A stretch of 10,211 nucleotides of DNA, from the NCBI GenBank assembly GCA_001801285.1, contig MGXG01000036.1, forward strand, positions 1 to 10,211, read 5' to 3'. Under the pieces are notes generated by a model. That model saw nothing but the letters and a program-made list of their open reading frames with translations, ran no database searches and was not told where the DNA came from. Positions 7,156 to 10,211 of the stretch are shown here, piece after piece; within the stretch, counting starts at the first letter, position 1; each line of letters starts with the position of its first letter. This DNA is from Gammaproteobacteria bacterium GWE2_37_16. GTDB taxonomy: Bacteria > Pseudomonadota > Gammaproteobacteria > UBA9339. Position numbers and translations under genes: made by a program.

Positions 7156-7330
7156 GTAGCCGCAGGCTTTAGCCTGCGAGGTCGATAATGTCCAAATATT
7201 AAGTTTCACATAGTACTGTAAAAACCTACAAACCAAATTAAAATCCATAAATAACCTAAAATCTTTGTCATATTTAATACGCAAGCTAAAGCTTGTGGCT
7301 ACGGGCTTGCGGCTACGGGCTTGCGGCTAT
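7156..7330. repeat. REP doublet (REPIN-like element), copy 2, with triplicated right end
   Basis: The left arm has GTAG (7156-7159) plus the hairpin gcaggctttagcctgc (7162-7177), identical to the left arm of copy 1. The right arm is gcaagctaaagcttgt (7281-7296), one base different from copy 1 (final c to t, leaving a G-T pair), followed by ggctac (7297-7302). The last 14 bases then repeat: 7289-7302, gggcttgcggctac (7303-7316) and gggcttgcggctat (7317-7330). The interior is about 100 bp, longer than in copy 1 and unrelated to it by eye. A 60-codon minus-strand reading frame across it is not credible as a gene. Confidence 0.75.
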
Positions 7331-7361
7331 GGGATTATAATTTCACTTCTTTGTGAACTTA
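7322..7361 (-). repeat. Composite repeat: stop-codon hairpin plus TAGCCGCA, cupin copy
   Basis: On the minus strand the cupin TAA (7359-7361) begins a 9-bp stem with one mismatch (7338-7346 with 7353-7361, core ttcac/gtgaa, 6-nt loop). It is followed by TAGCCGCA (7322-7329 on plus). Order and sequence parallel the ssb copy at 4136-4170, and the last TAGCCGCA overlaps the end of REPIN-like copy 2. Confidence 0.55.
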
Positions 7362-7721
7362 TCTTCCGTAGATATCTTCTACCCGGACAATATCATCTTC
7401 TCCTAAATATGAACCTAGCTGCACTTCGATGAATGTTGCAGGTTCTAAGGTTAAGTTTTCTGCGCGATGTAAAATTTCTTTGTCGATAAAGATTTTTTCA
7501 CCAACTTGATAAGTTTTAGTTTCGTTACCGACGGTTATGGTTGGGCTGCCTTTGACAACGAGCCAATGTTCAGCGCGATGAGTATGTTTTTGTAAAGAGA
7601 GGCGTCCAGCTGGATTGACGGTAATACTTTTTACTTGATAGCCATCCTCGAGAGCGAGAGTTTGGTAAGAACCCCACGGACGATGATAAATTTTACCGAT
7701 TTCGTTAATGTGTTGTGTCAT
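7359..7721 (-). CDS. Cupin, type II mannose-6-phosphate isomerase-like (single domain)
   Basis: Small 120-residue enzyme of the kind that interconverts mannose-6-phosphate and fructose-6-phosphate, linking fructose metabolism to GDP-mannose and surface sugars. It matches the isomerase (C-terminal) half of bifunctional ManC-type proteins and stands alone here. Seen: RPWGSYQ (14-20), GYQVKSITVNP, the metal motif SLQKHTHRAEHW (42-53, with H46, H48, E51 and H52 as candidate ligands), G58, a second-motif His in ILHRAEN (H85), and the family ending SYLGEDDIVRVEDIYGR. AGAGGA lies 8 bp before the ATG, a good ribosome site. It follows the unknown membrane protein gene by 27 bp and is probably the last gene of the minus-strand run that includes a fructokinase upstream. 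Its stop lies in a repeat hairpin. Confidence 0.88.
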   Translation of the reverse strand: MTQHINEIGKIYHRPWGSYQTLALEDGYQVKSITVNPAGRLSLQKHTHRAEHWLVVKGSPTITVGNETKTYQVGEKIFIDKEILHRAENLTLEPATFIEVQLGSYLGEDDIVRVEDIYGR

Positions 7722-7748
7722 AGTTTAGATCCTCTACGTTTAAAAATT

Positions 7749-8321
7749 TCAGTTCAAACTTAATAAAAAATGTATTGTAAAATATAATACCGTAGAAGCA
7801 CCCACAAAAAGTAAGCAGAATAATATAATTTTCTTCCAGCTTGGTAATTCCCTTGTTGGAATTATTCTAATAATCTCTGCTGCTCCTTCGTTGCATTCTA
7901 CGTGTGTATTAAAATTTATATACCGTTCGAGAAAATATAAATAAGATATAGTTATTTGTTTGTTAGCAACCAAAGTAGGAAAAATGATTTCTTTTCCTCC
8001 ATCGGGCAGATCAGCAATGCTATACATTACTTCAGGAAATATACTAATTTCTGGAAAATCTAAAGTTTTGCCCTCGTTATCTCTGGTTTTTCTATGCCCC
8101 AATCTGACATTTGTTGCTGTCATTTGACCTATATTCCTTACAATAACACTGTGTGTAAAAACTTCTATAGGTGTATGTTTCTTTAAAAGATGCCTTGAAA
8201 AATGTCCGTAATAAGCAACAATTTTTGGTCGGTTATAAAAAAACTTATTTAATAAAAAAGCAATTATGGCTACTATTATGAGTGATAAAAGTTTCAATAG
8301 GCTATCTGGAGTTATCATCAT
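7749..8321 (-). CDS. Unknown membrane protein with two terminal helices
   Basis: I do not recognise the family. The 190-residue product has a hydrophobic helix near the N-terminus (about 8-27), a soluble middle of about 135 residues, and a C-terminal helix (about 164-186). Positive residues next to both helices on the inner side (K26, R31, K33; K163, K164) suggest that the soluble part faces the cytoplasm, which is inference. The middle looks beta-rich: HSVIVRNIGQMTATNVRLGH (57-76) resembles Ig-like or FxLYF-style domains built around 'VxNxG...ATNV'. The ATG overlaps the stop of the DUF1016 gene by 4 bases (ATGA), so the two are probably translationally coupled; a second ATG follows at once. 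Such pairing suggests a membrane partner of the nuclease, but no function is shown. Confidence 0.75.
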   Translation of the reverse strand: MMITPDSLLKLLSLIIVAIIAFLLNKFFYNRPKIVAYYGHFSRHLLKKHTPIEVFTHSVIVRNIGQMTATNVRLGHRKTRDNEGKTLDFPEISIFPEVMYSIADLPDGGKEIIFPTLVANKQITISYLYFLERYINFNTHVECNEGAAEIIRIIPTRELPSWKKIILFCLLFVGASTVLYFTIHFLLSLN

Positions 8322-9424
8322 ACCTTATGCCCCAATTTATACTTAAGTTCTTTTATTTCTCTTTTTAACTCTGTTTCTAACTCTTTTTCAGTTGGTAAAT
8401 TAAATTGATATTTGCTGGCAAAAATCTGTTTAGCTTTATCGCCCAATGTATATTTCACCATTTTTTTATTTTGTTTTGTACATAAAATCAAACCAATTGT
8501 TGGGTTGTCATTTTCTGTTTTTATTTCCATATCAAAATAATTTACATACAACTGCATTTGTCCTAAATCGCCGTGGGTTAGCGGCTTTGTCTTCAAATCT
8601 ACGATTATGTAAGCATGAAGGATGGTATGATAAAAAACCAAATCGGCATAAAAGTGATTGCCATCTAAAGTTAGACGTTTTTGCCTTGCAATAAAAGCAA
8701 AGCCGCGTCCTAGTTCTAGTAAAAAATTTTGCATATTGCTTATTAGTGCGTCTTCTAATCTGGATTCTACTAGTTGGTGTGATTCAGGTATGTTTAAAAA
8801 TTCTAAAACGAACGGTTCTTTTATTGCATCTTCAGGTTTTGTAATTTCTTGTCCTTTACAGGATAATTTCATTAATCCTTTTTTATCTTTACTTTTTGCT
8901 AACCTTTCAAATAACAAACTACCCATTTGTCGCTCTAGTTCGCGCGCAGACCAGTTGTTCTTGAGGGTTTCTAGTTCATAAAATGCTCTAATTGTTGAGT
9001 TGTTTTCACTCATTAGAGACCTGTAATGCGTCCATGAAAGATTATTGTTGAATTTTGGTTCTGGAGATTTCGCACGCAGTGCGTGCGTTTTTTTGTTCTC
9101 GGTTACAGAATAGGTAAGATAGAATTTTCTGATATCAATTAGTGTTCTAACGCTAAATCCATGACCAAATTCATGGTTTAGTTTGGTGGAAATCTCACTT
9201 ATCAAATACATTCCATAATCAGCCCTAGCCTTGCCTCTTTGTTCTTCTTCCACAATGTATTTGCCAATATGCCAATAAGCTTGCACCATTGTTGTATCAA
9301 TGGTAAGCATAACTTTTGCACGTGCTTCTTTGATAACAGACGCAATCTGTGTATAAATTATATTGATGTGTTTATCGTTGTTTTTTATGACACTGATTTT
9401 TTTATTTTCGGATTTTTTTTTCAT
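8318..9424 (-). CDS. DUF1016 / YhcG-family PDDEXK nuclease
   Basis: The 368-residue product has the two-part layout of YhcG-like proteins. A helical N-terminal DUF1016_N domain (about 20-175) includes AYWHIGKYIVEEEQ, the segment LSWTHYRSLM (129-138) and a basic helix with WSARELERQM (158-167). The C-terminal PDDEXK nuclease domain (about 205-345) has LELGRGFAFIARQKR, FYADLVFYH (D261), VDLKT (D276, K278) and GDLGQMQLYVNYFD (Q289). The usual E-x-K appears as D-x-K, acceptable in the superfamily. A Lys/Glu-rich tail (346-360) may form a short coiled coil. Relatives occur widely in accessory regions, and roles in DNA cleavage or defence are suggested but not settled. It starts 28 bp after the ROK gene with no clear ribosome site and overlaps the next gene by 4 bp. 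By eye it is more AT-rich than the ROK gene, hinting at transfer. An antisense terminator-like palindrome lies inside it (9071-9094). Confidence 0.88.
   Translation of the reverse strand: MKKKSENKKISVIKNNDKHINIIYTQIASVIKEARAKVMLTIDTTMVQAYWHIGKYIVEEEQRGKARADYGMYLISEISTKLNHEFGHGFSVRTLIDIRKFYLTYSVTENKKTHALRAKSPEPKFNNNLSWTHYRSLMSENNSTIRAFYELETLKNNWSARELERQMGSLLFERLAKSKDKKGLMKLSCKGQEITKPEDAIKEPFVLEFLNIPESHQLVESRLEDALISNMQNFLLELGRGFAFIARQKRLTLDGNHFYADLVFYHTILHAYIIVDLKTKPLTHGDLGQMQLYVNYFDMEIKTENDNPTIGLILCTKQNKKMVKYTLGDKAKQIFASKYQFNLPTEKELETELKREIKELKYKLGHKV
9071..9094 (+). terminator. Terminator-like GC palindrome plus T7, antisense within the DUF1016 gene
   Basis: The 17-bp palindrome cgcacgcagtgcgtgcg (9071-9087) is followed directly by seven T's (9088-9094) on the plus strand. 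It has the shape of a rho-independent terminator facing against the coding strand. On the minus strand it encodes THALRA (residues 113-118) after Lys-Lys, in the linker before LSWTHYR. No plus-strand gene runs into it, so function is doubtful; an in-frame palindromic insertion is an alternative. Confidence 0.35.
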
Positions 9425-9452
9425 AAATTATGTTTCGCTTGTATTTGTAATA

Positions 9453-10211
9453 CTAGCTCTGTTCATTAATAGAGCGCTTACAAACCATCTCTGCCAGCGC
9501 AATCGCGCCGCAAATTCCCGCATTATCCCTAAGCCTTGGCGCAACGATGTAATTATTAATGTCTTGGATGATTTTGTCACTCTTTATGTAACCATTGAGC
9601 ATTTTTAAGACACGTGGGCGAATTTTAGCGATCAGATTTTTTTGTTTCATGACACCGCCGCCGACAATAATGCGCTGTGGTGAAAGAGTCATAATATAAT
9701 TGGCAAAAGCAAGACCAAGGTAATCTGCTTCTAAATCCCAGCCTGGATGATCTACGGGTAAATCAAGTGCGGATTTAATCTTCCAGCGTTTCATCATGGC
9801 AGGACCAGACGCTAAACCCTCAAGACAATCGCCATGAAAAGGGCAAATGCCAGCAAATGGATCACGTTCTTTATCATGTGGAATGAAAATATGTCCCATT
9901 TCAGGATGAATCAAACCGTGCATTAATTGACCGGACATCATGCCGCCGACCCCAATGCCTGTGCCAACCGTCACATATAAAAACGTATCCAGACCTTGTC
10001 CGGCTCCAAAGCGATATTCACCAAGAGCTGCGCCGTTGACATCGGTATCAAAACCAATGGGCAAATTAAAAGCGCTTTTGACCGCGCCGACAAAATCAAA
10101 ATTTTGCCAGCCCGATTTGGGTGGAGTTGTGATGTAGCCATAAGTTTTGGAATTTATGTCCAAATCTATAGGTCCGAAAGAACCAATGCCAATAGCGGTT
10201 AGAGGTGTTTC
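9453..10211 (-). CDS. ROK-family sugar kinase, probable fructokinase (N-terminus outside window)
   Basis: Cytoplasmic ATP-dependent kinase, most likely fructose (or mannose) to its 6-phosphate. The frame stays open to the last base (upstream residues include AIGIGSFGPIDL), so the TTG at 10163 is internal. About 252 residues are visible; roughly 40-50, including the ATP phosphate loop, are missing. Seen: GSFGPIDLDINSKTYGYIT, the region of the catalytic Asp in FDTDVNGAALGEY, VTVGTGIGVGG, HPEMGHIFIP, the zinc-type cluster CPFHGDCLEGLASGPA, and LSPQRIIVGGGVM. The CPFHGDCLEG pattern and the spacing match the ScrK/GmuE fructokinase subgroup. It lies upstream of the DUF1016 gene in the same direction. 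A mannose-6-phosphate isomerase-like cupin three genes on could act on its product. The subgroup is fairly sure; the exact sugar is inference. Confidence 0.9.
   Translation of the reverse strand, partial: ETPLTAIGIGSFGPIDLDINSKTYGYITTPPKSGWQNFDFVGAVKSAFNLPIGFDTDVNGAALGEYRFGAGQGLDTFLYVTVGTGIGVGGMMSGQLMHGLIHPEMGHIFIPHDKERDPFAGICPFHGDCLEGLASGPAMMKRWKIKSALDLPVDHPGWDLEADYLGLAFANYIMTLSPQRIIVGGGVMKQKNLIAKIRPRVLKMLNGYIKSDKIIQDINNYIVAPRLRDNAGICGAIALAEMVCKRSINEQS

Noticed and set aside
7102..7284. 60-codon minus-strand frame upstream of the permease gene
   Set aside because: It runs through the REPIN-like element, has no recognisable domain and no good ribosome site.
8658..8981. 107-codon plus-strand frame opposite the DUF1016 gene
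   Set aside because: Antisense to the well-supported nuclease domain, low complexity, no start context.

Overview
The window is an AT-rich stretch of bacterial chromosome. FtsH, GlmM, SecF and SSB all read as gammaproteobacterial: GlmM keeps E. coli residue numbering at its catalytic Ser102 and at D241/D243/D245. The low GC content and these sequences suggest a Legionellales-like or host-associated gammaproteobacterium, but that placement is inference from reading, not a computed phylogeny.

Left part (1-3948, plus strand): the 3' end of ftsH (membrane protease), then glmM (phosphoglucosamine mutase, cell-wall precursor synthesis), then secF (protein export). The order differs from the usual gammaproteobacterial one: no folP lies between ftsH and glmM, no secG follows glmM, and no secD precedes secF. 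The folP slot holds a REP-doublet (REPIN-like) element beside a 14-bp tandem duplication. The glmM-secF gap holds an AT-rich inverted-repeat unit.

Middle part (3949-7358): secF converges on ssb (minus strand) across a 218-bp gap with a 15-bp-stem hairpin. ssb diverges from pncB (nicotinate phosphoribosyltransferase, NAD salvage), which may have a leaderless or very short-leader transcript. pncB converges, with a 24-bp gap, on a TauE/SafE-like membrane permease gene. A 261-bp gap then carries a second REPIN-like element with a partly triplicated arm.

Right part (7359-10211, all minus strand, transcribed right to left): a ROK-family fructokinase cut by the window edge, then 28 bp, a DUF1016/YhcG-type PDDEXK nuclease, a 4-bp ATGA overlap, an unknown two-helix membrane protein, 27 bp, and a small cupin of the type II mannose-6-phosphate isomerase kind. 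The outer genes fit fructose/mannose-phosphate metabolism. The inner pair looks like an inserted accessory (possibly defence-related) module.

The most distinctive non-coding signal is one family of GTAGCC-footed palindromes. It occurs as two doublets with compensated stem changes and as relics just after the stop codons of several genes; at ssb and the cupin gene these are joined to a TTCAC...GTGAA hairpin that contains the stop codon. No RAYT transposase, tRNA, rRNA, CRISPR array or insertion sequence was seen. No gene-free stretch exceeds 300 bases; the three largest gaps (1255-1518, 3949-4166, 7098-7358) are covered by the repeat and hairpin entries.
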